Shown: one piece after another, positions 1 to 5,988 of the stretch
Position numbering within the stretch: position 1 is the first letter of the stretch
How the letters are laid out: each line of letters begins with the position of its first letter
Origin: Actinomycetes bacterium
Lineage (GTDB): Bacteria > Actinomycetota > Acidimicrobiia > Acidimicrobiales > Palsa-688
DNA length: 8,771 bases
Assembly: GCA_021827225.1 (NCBI GenBank)
Contig: JAKAXG010000143.1
Coordinates: 1 to 8,771 of the forward strand
Reading direction: 5' to 3'
Notes under the pieces: model-generated
Databases searched by the model: none
Told to the model about the DNA's origin: nothing
Seen by the model: only the letters and a program-made list of their open reading frames with translations
Translations under genes and position numbers: made by a program

Positions 1-2
1 GG

Positions 3-437
3 TATTCGTTGGCCACCATTGTCAACGAGCCGTCGACGTGGAAGCTGGCGGCTCCCGGGGCCCTGAACGGGGTTATTTCGATGGGTTCGCTCAACCCGAA
101 CAATCCCAAGACCAAGCAGTTGGACACCATGCTGACCGCCGCCTACGGGAAGGGATTCTCCATGACGGCGTTCGATGCCAACGCCTGGGACACCGTGCAG
201 ATCATGAAGCAGGCCATGGTGGCGTCGGGCAACCCGGACAACACCCAGAAGGTCAACCAGTCCATGCAGTCCATTTCGTCCTACACCGCGTCATTCGGCC
301 AGCCTGGGTATACCCTCAGCTTCTCCCCGACGAAGCACTCCGGGGCGAACGGTCTGTGTGGGCTGGTGCTCGAGCAGTTCGGAGCCAATAACAAGCCCGA
401 CACGGCCTTCTCGAAGTACCAGCCTTCCTGCAGCTGA
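3..437 (+). CDS. ABC transporter substrate-binding protein, branched-chain amino acid type (C-terminal part)
   Basis: This is the C-terminal part (about 144 residues) of an extracytoplasmic substrate-binding protein. The reading frame is open to the left edge, so the true start lies outside the window; the TTG at 9 is internal. Identification rests on two things: the style of the C-terminal lobe of periplasmic binding protein type 1 (Peripla_BP_6), with a segment where a residue is paired to a long amphipathic helix (around bases 170-270) and a late beta-strand motif near 300-330, and its position directly before LivH/M/G/F-type genes. Two cysteines (codons 357-359 and 429-431) near the end could form a disulphide, which fits an exported protein. 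The protein would capture the ligand outside the membrane and deliver it to the permease pair. The stop is 1 nt before the next start. The ligand cannot be read from this fragment. Confidence 0.85.
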   Translation, partial: YSLATIVNEPSTWKLAAPGALNGVISMGSLNPNNPKTKQLDTMLTAAYGKGFSMTAFDANAWDTVQIMKQAMVASGNPDNTQKVNQSMQSISSYTASFGQPGYTLSFSPTKHSGANGLCGLVLEQFGANNKPDTAFSKYQPSCS

Positions 438-438
438 C

Positions 439-1314
439 GTGAGTGATCTGCAGCTCTGGATCTCGGCGATCGAGGTTGGTTGCTTCTTCGGTCTGCTGGC
501 GCTCTCGTACTTCGTGGTCCTGGCCGGAACGGGATTCTTCAACTTCGCCATCGGCACCTACGCCATGGTTGGAGGGCTGTGCGCCACGTGGCTCGTGATC
601 AACCACGGGTTCAATCTCTGGCTCTCGGTGCTACTGGCGATGGCTGCGGCGATCCTCCTGGCGGTCGTCACGGAATTGGTGGTGGTCCGACCGGTCCAGC
701 GACGATCCGAGGGAAGCGAGCTGCCGGCGCTGGTGGCCGTCACGGCGGTCCTGTTCGCGATACAGCAGCTGGCCGGTGTCGTCTTCGGCTACACCACCCT
801 TCCGGGGCAGGGCCTGTGGAACTTCCAGCCCATCCAGATCGGATCGGCGATCCTGGTCCCGTCTGCGCTGGTCCTCATGGTGGCCACCGTCGTGATCTTC
901 GGTCTGGTGGCGACCTGGGTGCGCTTCACCAGGACCGGGAGGGTGCTGCGAGCTGTAGGTGACAGCCGGGAATCGGCCTCCCTTCTCGGGCTACCGGTGA
1001 GCCGGATCAGGATCCTCGGGTTCGCTCTCTCGGGCCTACTGGCAGGTGTCGCCGGCCTGCTGTTCGCCCCGAAAGCCGGAGTCAGCTCGTCCAGCGGGCT
1101 TGACTGGGCTCTCAGCGGCTTCCTGGCCCTGGTGGTCGGGGGCACCGCGTCGGTGTGGGCTCCCCTGGTCGGGGGACTCATCCTGGGGATCCTGCAGATA
1201 TTCATCCCCTTCTACTTCGGCGGGAACTCGCTTCCGTATCTGCTCCTGGCGCTGGCGATCGTGTTCTTCGCCTTCCGTCCTCAAGGCATCTTCGATCGTA
1301 CGGTCAGGGTATGA
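439..1314 (+). CDS. livH: LivH-type branched-chain amino acid ABC transporter permease
   Basis: Inner-membrane permease of the HAAT family, 291 residues, the usual LivH length. The sequence is a series of hydrophobic helices separated by short loops. The family's cytoplasmic coupling region is visible around residues 160-200: a TRTGRVLRA segment, then AVGDSRESASLLG, which matches the LivH pattern of RxxGxxxRAxxxNxxxAxLxG. A Gly/Ala-rich helix (GLLAGVAGLL) follows. The start chosen is GTG 439, 1 nt after the upstream stop, giving an N-terminus beginning VSDLQLW that enters a membrane helix at once. The longer frame back to 358 would overlap the binding-protein gene by 80 nt with polar, unlikely sequence. 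No strong Shine-Dalgarno is visible, so translation is probably coupled. It should pair with the LivM-type protein to form the membrane channel. The symbol denotes the family, not proven leucine transport. Confidence 0.9.
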   Translation: MSDLQLWISAIEVGCFFGLLALSYFVVLAGTGFFNFAIGTYAMVGGLCATWLVINHGFNLWLSVLLAMAAAILLAVVTELVVVRPVQRRSEGSELPALVAVTAVLFAIQQLAGVVFGYTTLPGQGLWNFQPIQIGSAILVPSALVLMVATVVIFGLVATWVRFTRTGRVLRAVGDSRESASLLGLPVSRIRILGFALSGLLAGVAGLLFAPKAGVSSSSGLDWALSGFLALVVGGTASVWAPLVGGLILGILQIFIPFYFGGNSLPYLLLALAIVFFAFRPQGIFDRTVRV

Positions 1315-2327
1315 CGCTCCGTTTCGCTGTCGGGAAGAAGCCGCGCCGGGGCATCCGGCGCATGTCGGAGGCCAACAGCTCACTGGCGCTCGGCGTGGTG
1401 GCGGCCATAGGTGTGCTCGTCTGGGTGGGGGTGAACGGCTACCGCCAGACGCTGCTGGTGACGGCAGCCACCTACTCGCTCATCGCTCTGGGGATGTACG
1501 TGCCGTTCGTGCTGGCCGGTTCACTCTCGCTCGCCTACGGCGCGTACGCGAGTATCGGCGGGTACGCCGTAGCCCTGATATCCACGAAAACAGGAGCACC
1601 GCTTTGGGTGGGATGGTTGATCGGGCCTGTGGTTGCGGCCGTGGCCGCCGCCATCCTGGGTCTGGCTACCCGCCGGCTGTCGGGTTTCTACCTGGTAGCG
1701 GTCACATTGCTCTTCAGCGAGGCCTTCCAGCACTACATGAGCAACTCTTCCCTGGCCGGCGGAGATGCCGGACTGGCCAGGTTCAGGGTGCTGGACCTGT
1801 TCGGCTGGGTTCCGTCGTTCAACCAGTTGATCGTGGTCACCGCGGTCCTCGTGTGTCTGGCCGCCTTCCTTCTGAACCGGCTCCGTCTCAGCCCGTGGGG
1901 GATGGTGGTCCGCTCGATGAGGGAGGTGCCCGCCGCCGTCGAGGCTACCGGGGCCAGAGTGCCGACCCTCAGCTTGGTGGCCCTGGCCATCGGTGCGGGA
2001 GTCGGCGCTCTTGGTGGCGCCCTCTTCACCCAGATGGTCGGCTCGATCCAGCCGGGGACCTTCACCCTGAACGTCGTCTTCCTGGCCATATTCATGCCGA
2101 TCATCGGGGGGAGCGGAACGCCATGGGGGGCGGTCCTGGGGGCCCTCATCGTGGTGGAGCTGACGCTGAACCTGCCCTCCCTCCATACAAGCGGCACGCT
2201 CCTGGTGGCACTTGGCGTGCTGGCCATCATGCTGCTGGCGCCGAGAGGGGTCCTGGGCTATCTCGACACGGGCCGGAAGCATCTCCAGCGGACTGTCTCA
2301 GCGTCAGGAGGCCGTCGTGGAGGCTGA
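1311..2327 (+). CDS. livM: LivM-type branched-chain amino acid ABC transporter permease
   Basis: Second HAAT permease, 338 residues. A short basic N-terminus (several Lys/Arg in the first 18 residues) precedes hydrophobic helices, fitting a cytoplasmic N-end. The coupling region is clear: SPWGMVVRSMRE followed by AAVEATGARV, equivalent to the LivM pattern SPWGRALRAIRENExAAxAxG. It is followed by the typical LivM segments ending in IGGSGTPWGAVLGAL near the C-terminal third, and a final LAPRGVLGYL. The ATG at 1311 overlaps the upstream TGA as ATGA, the classic coupling junction; an alternative ATG at 1362 would remove 17 basic residues and leave a gap. It forms the channel heterodimer with the LivH-type protein. 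The gene ends 11 nt inside the LivG-type gene. Confidence 0.9.
   Translation: MTLRFAVGKKPRRGIRRMSEANSSLALGVVAAIGVLVWVGVNGYRQTLLVTAATYSLIALGMYVPFVLAGSLSLAYGAYASIGGYAVALISTKTGAPLWVGWLIGPVVAAVAAAILGLATRRLSGFYLVAVTLLFSEAFQHYMSNSSLAGGDAGLARFRVLDLFGWVPSFNQLIVVTAVLVCLAAFLLNRLRLSPWGMVVRSMREVPAAVEATGARVPTLSLVALAIGAGVGALGGALFTQMVGSIQPGTFTLNVVFLAIFMPIIGGSGTPWGAVLGALIVVELTLNLPSLHTSGTLLVALGVLAIMLLAPRGVLGYLDTGRKHLQRTVSASGGRRGG
2306..2311 (+). promoter_or_regulatory. Shine-Dalgarno site for the LivG-type gene
   Basis: A perfect AGGAGG lies inside the 3' end of the LivM-type gene, 5 nt before the GTG at 2317. It decides the LivG start, since the frame stays open upstream to 2212 in a region that belongs to the permease gene. 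Confidence 0.8.
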
Positions 2328-3108
2328 GGCGCAGGTGCTCCTGGAGGGTGAGGGCGTCGGGAAGCGCTACGGCGGGGTAGTCGCTCTGGCCGACGTGTCG
2401 CTTCGACTCTGCAAGGGTGAGATCCTCGGTCTGGTCGGGCCGAACGGAGCGGGCAAGACCACCCTGGTCGATGTCATCTCCGGGGTTCAGAGCGCCAACT
2501 CGGGGAGTCTCCGGCTTCAGGGCAGGCGGCTCTCGGGCCCTGCCTCGCGGAGAGCGGGACTGGGATTGGCCCGCACCTTCCAATACCCCCAGCTCGCCCT
2601 GGATCTCACTCTTGCCGAGAACCTGATGGTCGGCAGGGTCGGCCGCAACCATCGTTCGGTCGGGGGGATGCTCCTCAGTGCTGTACGGGGAGCGCTGTGG
2701 GCGGCGGACCGGGCCGACGTGGCGGCAGTCGAGTCCATCGCCGCGGAGCTGAACCTCGACCGCCTGGATCGCCTGGCCCGGGAACTGACACTCGGCGAGC
2801 AAAGGCTCCTCGAGGTCGGTCGGGCGCTCGCCCAGGACCCGCTGGTCCTGCTGCTCGACGAACCGTTCGCCGGCTCGGACAGGAACGGTGTCGAGGGGAT
2901 CGTGGATGTGATCCACCTAGTGCAGAGCCGTGGTCACGGCATCATCCTGGTCGACCACAACGTAGATCTGGTCTCGTCTCTCGCCCAGAGAATGATGCTG
3001 CTGGACCGGGGCCGGGTGGCCTTCGACGGGGACCCCGCGGTGTGCATTGCCAGTCCGGAGATGAAACGCGTCTACTTCGGAGCTGGGGACCTCGACCATG
3101 TCAGCTGA
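2317..3108 (+). CDS. livG: LivG-type ABC transporter ATP-binding protein
   Basis: Cytoplasmic ATPase of the HAAT transporter, 263 residues, normal LivG length. Counting from GTG 2317: Walker A GPNGAGKTT at 41-49; Q-loop Gln89 in RTFQYPQL; ABC signature LTLGEQ at 157-162; Walker B LVLLLDEP at 176-183 with the catalytic Glu182; switch His214 in LVDHN. The C-terminal helix ends near VYFG, as LivG proteins do. All elements for ATP hydrolysis are present. The signature departs from the usual LSxGQ, with Thr second and GEQ instead of GQQ. The start is set by the AGGAGG at 2306-2311. The gene overlaps the previous one by 11 nt and the next by 11 nt. It should dimerise with the LivF-type ATPase to drive import. 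Confidence 0.92.
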   Translation: MEAEAQVLLEGEGVGKRYGGVVALADVSLRLCKGEILGLVGPNGAGKTTLVDVISGVQSANSGSLRLQGRRLSGPASRRAGLGLARTFQYPQLALDLTLAENLMVGRVGRNHRSVGGMLLSAVRGALWAADRADVAAVESIAAELNLDRLDRLARELTLGEQRLLEVGRALAQDPLVLLLDEPFAGSDRNGVEGIVDVIHLVQSRGHGIILVDHNVDLVSSLAQRMMLLDRGRVAFDGDPAVCIASPEMKRVYFGAGDLDHVS

Positions 3109-3868
3109 ACTGCGAACTGAGGCGTTGACCGTTCGCTACGGCCATGCGGTCGCTGTCTCCGACGCGTCGATCACCGTCCCAGGTGGAGCGGTGACCGCAC
3201 TCGTGGGTCCGAATGGCGCGGGGAAGTCCAGCTTGCTGCTTGCCGCCTATGGTTCGGTGGCTGCATCCGGGAGGGTCTTGCTGGACGGTGAGGACCTGAG
3301 CCGTCTGCCGCCCATATCCCGAGCTCGCGGTGGTGTAGCACTGGTCCCGCAGGGTCGCAGGCTCTTCCCCAGGTTGAGTGTCAAGGACAACCTCCGGGTG
3401 ATGGCGGAGACCCTCCGCCTGCCGGCAAGCTGTGTGGACGAGGCTCTTGACCGGTTCCCGAACTTGAGAGAACGGGTGCGGGTTCCTGCCGGCGTTCTTT
3501 CCGGTGGCGAGCAGCAGATGCTGGTCGTTTCCCGGGCGCTCATGGGTTCGCCTCGGGTGCTGCTGCTAGACGAGATGGTGACCGGTCTGGCACCGCGCAT
3601 CATCCTGGAACTGGCCGAGACCGTCAAGGAACTGGCCCGGTCGGGAGTAGCCGTACTGCTGGCCGAACCGACCATCGGAATACTCAGCCCGACCGTGACC
3701 CGCGGGTACGTGCTGGTGCGGGGCCAGGTGGCGGCTTCCACAGAAGACGGAGGAGTCTCACTGGAAAAGGCCTACCAGAGCGCGCTCGGCATCCAGCTGC
3801 GGTCCGATGCCGAGCCGTCCGGCCGCCGAGCCGAGGAAACAGAACCGGGAGCCACCTCCCCGCCATAG
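3098..3868 (+). CDS. livF: LivF-type ABC transporter ATP-binding protein
   Basis: Second cytoplasmic ATPase, 256 residues. Walker A GPNGAGKSS is at 37-45; the Q-loop region VPQGRRLFPRLSV has Gln85, where many LivF proteins have Glu; the signature LSGGEQQML begins at 134; Walker B VLLLDEM covers 154-160 with the catalytic Glu159. LivF traits are the GRRLFPRLSV segment, LSGGEQQM and the GLAP after Walker B. Two oddities are seen: the usual Pro after the catalytic Glu is Met160, and the switch position (VEQN in typical LivF) reads AEPT, placing Pro191 where Gln or His is expected. The last 25 or so residues are a charged tail beyond the usual end. The ATG lies 11 nt inside the LivG gene, with GGGGA at 3085-3089 as a plausible ribosome site. 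It probably still functions, with the partner ATPase carrying a canonical switch His. Confidence 0.9.
   Translation: MSAELRTEALTVRYGHAVAVSDASITVPGGAVTALVGPNGAGKSSLLLAAYGSVAASGRVLLDGEDLSRLPPISRARGGVALVPQGRRLFPRLSVKDNLRVMAETLRLPASCVDEALDRFPNLRERVRVPAGVLSGGEQQMLVVSRALMGSPRVLLLDEMVTGLAPRIILELAETVKELARSGVAVLLAEPTIGILSPTVTRGYVLVRGQVAASTEDGGVSLEKAYQSALGIQLRSDAEPSGRRAEETEPGATSPP
3784..3815 (+). repeat. Perfect 10-bp inverted repeat (hairpin) in the 3' end of the LivF-type gene
   Basis: GCTCGGCATC at 3784-3793 is the exact reverse complement of GATGCCGAGC at 3806-3815, with a 12-nt loop between them. As RNA this gives a GC-rich 10-bp stem ending about 50 nt before the stop codon. No T-run follows, so it is not a standard intrinsic terminator. 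It could act as a 3' mRNA-stability element or an attenuating structure at the end of the transporter operon, or be a coincidence of coding sequence. Confidence 0.6.
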
Positions 3869-3899
3869 CCATCGAGAGTCGCGTCTTGCGGACCTTCCG

Positions 3900-3913
3900 T
3901 ATTTGCACAAATA
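3900..3913. promoter_or_regulatory. 14-bp palindrome, candidate operator upstream of the catabolic operon
   Basis: TATTTG-CA-CAAATA is an inverted repeat with 6-bp arms and a 2-bp spacer. It lies in a strikingly AT-rich stretch (about 3896-3924) of an otherwise GC-rich window, 24 nt before the aldolase start. GntR-family regulators bind short palindromes of about this size, and one is encoded as the third gene downstream, so autoregulation is a reasonable inference. A possible -35 (TTGCGG, 3886-3891) precedes it, but the candidate -10 elements (AT-rich hexamers around 3909-3917) are poorly spaced or weak, so the promoter itself is only suggested. Confidence 0.45.
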
Positions 3914-3924
3914 TCTAGAAGATA

Positions 3925-3930
3925 GGGAGG
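3925..3930 (+). promoter_or_regulatory. Shine-Dalgarno site deciding the aldolase-family start
   Basis: The purine run AGGGAGGG at 3924-3931 has its core GGGAGG at 3925-3930. It is only 1 nt from the ATG at 3932 but 7 nt from the ATG at 3938. The second ATG is therefore the better start, and the two residues M-T before it are probably not translated. Confidence 0.6.
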
Positions 3931-3937
3931 GATGACC

Positions 3938-4699
3938 ATGGATAGACGCGGGGGATTGGAAGTCTGGGCTCCGTCGGTGACACCGCCGCTGGGGGTGGAC
4001 CTGTCCGATGAGCAGGCGCTGGCCTGCGCCTTCCGGATCCTGGCCCACGACGGCTTCGCCGAGAACCTGGCCGGTCACATCACCTGGCAGCGCGAGGACG
4101 GCGGCGGCATGCTCGTCAACCCCTGGGGCCTGTGGTGGGCGGAGATCAAGGGGTCAGACATCTGCGAGGTGGACGCCGACGGGCGGGTGACCGCCGGGAA
4201 GTGGGACGTCACCCCCGCCATCCACATCCACACCGAGCTGCACCGGAGCCGGCCCGACGCCAGGGTGGTCATCCACAACCATCCCTTCTGGGTCACCGTG
4301 CTGGCGGCGGTGGGCATGCTGCCGGACCTGCTGCACCAGACCGGGAGCATGTTCCTCCACGACCTGCGGATGGTGCACGAGTACACCGGGGAGGTGGACA
4401 GCCCCGAGCTGGGCGCCGACCTGGCGGCCAGGATCGGCGACGCGCCGGTGGCCATCCTGGCCAGCCACGGGGTGATCGTCACCGGTGCCAGCCTGGCCGA
4501 GGCGGTGTACCGGGCGGCGAGCATCGACCGGGTGTGCCGGCTGGCGTACTACGTGCACGTGATGGGCCGGGACCCGCTGGCCATCCCGCCCGGCCTGATG
4601 AAGGGGATGAAGGAGTCCCTGCTCGAACGAGCGGTGGACGTGTACTGGGCGGGAGCGGTGAGGCTGCTGCTGCGCCGGGAGCCCGACGTCCTCTCGTGA
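3938..4699 (+). CDS. Class II aldolase/adducin family protein
   Basis: Cytoplasmic, 253 residues from ATG 3938 (255 from the ATG at 3932, which sits too close to the ribosome site). The fold is read from the metal-site motifs: IHNHP with His113 and His115, and ASHG with His177, spaced like the three zinc ligands of L-fuculose-1-phosphate aldolase (92, 94, 155). An early ENLAGHIT segment (about 42-49) matches the family's N-terminal substrate loop. The catalytic acid Glu73 of FucA corresponds to Ala94 here (TPAIHIH), so a true sugar-phosphate aldolase reaction is doubtful. Family members without this Glu include decarboxylases of hydroxylated aromatic acids and many uncharacterised proteins. 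The gene heads an operon with an amidohydrolase and a GntR regulator, which points to an organic-acid catabolic step. Third-position GC is much higher than in the transporter genes. Exact substrate unknown. Confidence 0.85.
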   Translation: MDRRGGLEVWAPSVTPPLGVDLSDEQALACAFRILAHDGFAENLAGHITWQREDGGGMLVNPWGLWWAEIKGSDICEVDADGRVTAGKWDVTPAIHIHTELHRSRPDARVVIHNHPFWVTVLAAVGMLPDLLHQTGSMFLHDLRMVHEYTGEVDSPELGADLAARIGDAPVAILASHGVIVTGASLAEAVYRAASIDRVCRLAYYVHVMGRDPLAIPPGLMKGMKESLLERAVDVYWAGAVRLLLRREPDVLS

Positions 4700-4714
4700 G
4701 GGCGGCGTAGACAC

Positions 4715-4720
4715 AGGGGG
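4715..4720 (+). promoter_or_regulatory. Shine-Dalgarno site supporting the TTG start of the amidohydrolase
   Basis: AGGGGG ends 8 nt before TTG 4729. The alternative ATG at 4747 has GGAGGA only 1 nt before it, too close for normal initiation, so TTG 4729 is preferred. Confidence 0.5.
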
Positions 4721-4728
4721 TCAACGAG

Positions 4729-5988
4729 TTGCGTTCACTGGAGGACATGGCGAGCGACCGCTCCTTCACCACCGCCGGGAGGGACGGGAGCCGGTCGGTC
4801 ACGTTCCTGCCCGAACCGCCCAGGGCGAAGAGGCGGTACCTGCTCATCTCGGCCGACGACCACATCGTCGAGCCGCCCGACACCTTCGAAGGGCGGGTGC
4901 CGGCCCGCCTGGCGGAGCGGGCGCCCCGGGTGGTGGAGCGGCCCGACGGCGGACAGGTCTGGGTCTACGACGGTCAGGAGCTGCCCAACGTGGGGTTCAA
5001 CGCGGTCATCGGCCGGCCGGTGTCGGAGTACGGCTTCGAGCCGGTCCGCTTCGACGAGATGCGCCGCGGGGCGTGGGACATCGAGGCCCGGATCGCCGAC
5101 ATGGACCTGAACGGGGTGTACGCGTCGCTGAACTTCCCGTCGTTCCTGCCCGGCTTCGCGGGCCAGCGGCTGCAGCTGCTCACCCCCGACCGGGACCTGG
5201 CCATGGCCTCGGTGCGGGCCTGGAACGACTGGCACCTCGAGGCGTGGGCCGGCCCGCACCCGGACCGGATCATCGCCTGCCAGATCCCGTGGCTGCTCGA
5301 TCCCGAGGTGGGGGCGGCCATGATCCGGCAGAACGCCGAGCGGGGGTTCAAGGCGGTCACCTTCCCGGAGTCCCCGGCCGGCCACGGCCTGCCGACCATC
5401 CACTCCGGCTACTGGGACCCGCTGATCGAGGCCTGCGCCGAGACCGGGACGGTGATCAACCTGCACATAGGGTCGTCGGGGGCGTCGCCGGCCACCACCG
5501 ACGACGCCCCGCCGGACGTGACCGGGGTCCTGTTCTTCGGTTACGCCATGTACGCCGCGGTGGACTGGCTCTACTCGCTCTACCCGCTGCGCTTCCCGGA
5601 TCTGAAGATCTGCCTGTCGGAGGGCGGCATCGGCTGGGTGGCGGCGCTGATGGACCGGCTGGACCACATGCTCAGCTACCACGACATGTACGGCACGTGG
5701 AAGTCGGACCTGACCCCGGCCGAGGTGCTGAAGCGGAACTTCTGGTTCTGCGCCGTGGAGGACCCGTCGGCGTTCGTGCAGAAGGACCGCATCGGGGTGG
5801 AGAACATCCTGCTGGAGCAGGACTACCCCCACTGCGATTCCACCTGGCCCCGCACCCAGGACGTCGCCGAGCGCCAGGTGGGCCATCTCCCCGCGGCCGA
5901 CATCACCCGGATCACCTGGCAGAATGCGGCGGAGCTGTACCGGCATCCCGTCCCGATGGAAGTGCAATCTGACCCAGACGCCTACTGA
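4729..5988 (+). CDS. Amidohydrolase family 2 protein (ACMSD-like metal-dependent hydrolase/decarboxylase)
   Basis: Cytoplasmic TIM-barrel enzyme of the amidohydrolase-2 family, 419 residues from TTG 4729. The N-terminal strand reads SADDHIVEPPD, giving Asp43-x-His45 in place of the HxH of ACMSD, a common variant in this subfamily. His246 in NLHIGSSG matches the third metal ligand. Glu298 in LSEGGIGWV sits where ACMSD has its catalytic His. Asp365 in EQDYPHCDSTWP matches the C-terminal metal-ligand Asp. All barrel motifs are present in the right order, so the gene looks intact. Members hydrolyse C-N or lactone bonds or decarboxylate cyclic acids; the reaction cannot be read from sequence. It lies 29 nt after the aldolase-family gene in the same operon and overlaps the GntR gene by 65 nt. 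The first 35 or so residues are a non-conserved lead-in, so the start could be the ATG at 4747. Confidence 0.87.
   Translation: MRSLEDMASDRSFTTAGRDGSRSVTFLPEPPRAKRRYLLISADDHIVEPPDTFEGRVPARLAERAPRVVERPDGGQVWVYDGQELPNVGFNAVIGRPVSEYGFEPVRFDEMRRGAWDIEARIADMDLNGVYASLNFPSFLPGFAGQRLQLLTPDRDLAMASVRAWNDWHLEAWAGPHPDRIIACQIPWLLDPEVGAAMIRQNAERGFKAVTFPESPAGHGLPTIHSGYWDPLIEACAETGTVINLHIGSSGASPATTDDAPPDVTGVLFFGYAMYAAVDWLYSLYPLRFPDLKICLSEGGIGWVAALMDRLDHMLSYHDMYGTWKSDLTPAEVLKRNFWFCAVEDPSAFVQKDRIGVENILLEQDYPHCDSTWPRTQDVAERQVGHLPAADITRITWQNAAELYRHPVPMEVQSDPDAY

Noticed and set aside
1046..2380. 444-codon + strand frame across the two permease genes
   Set aside because: Product is Arg/Gly/Ser-rich with no membrane helices, while the other two frames give clear LivH and LivM permeases.
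4735..5967. 410-codon open frame on the - strand opposite the amidohydrolase gene
   Set aside because: It mirrors a well-supported enzyme gene in high-GC DNA, its product is rich in Arg/Gly/Pro/His/Val without domain motifs, and such antisense frames arise from the GC-rich third positions.
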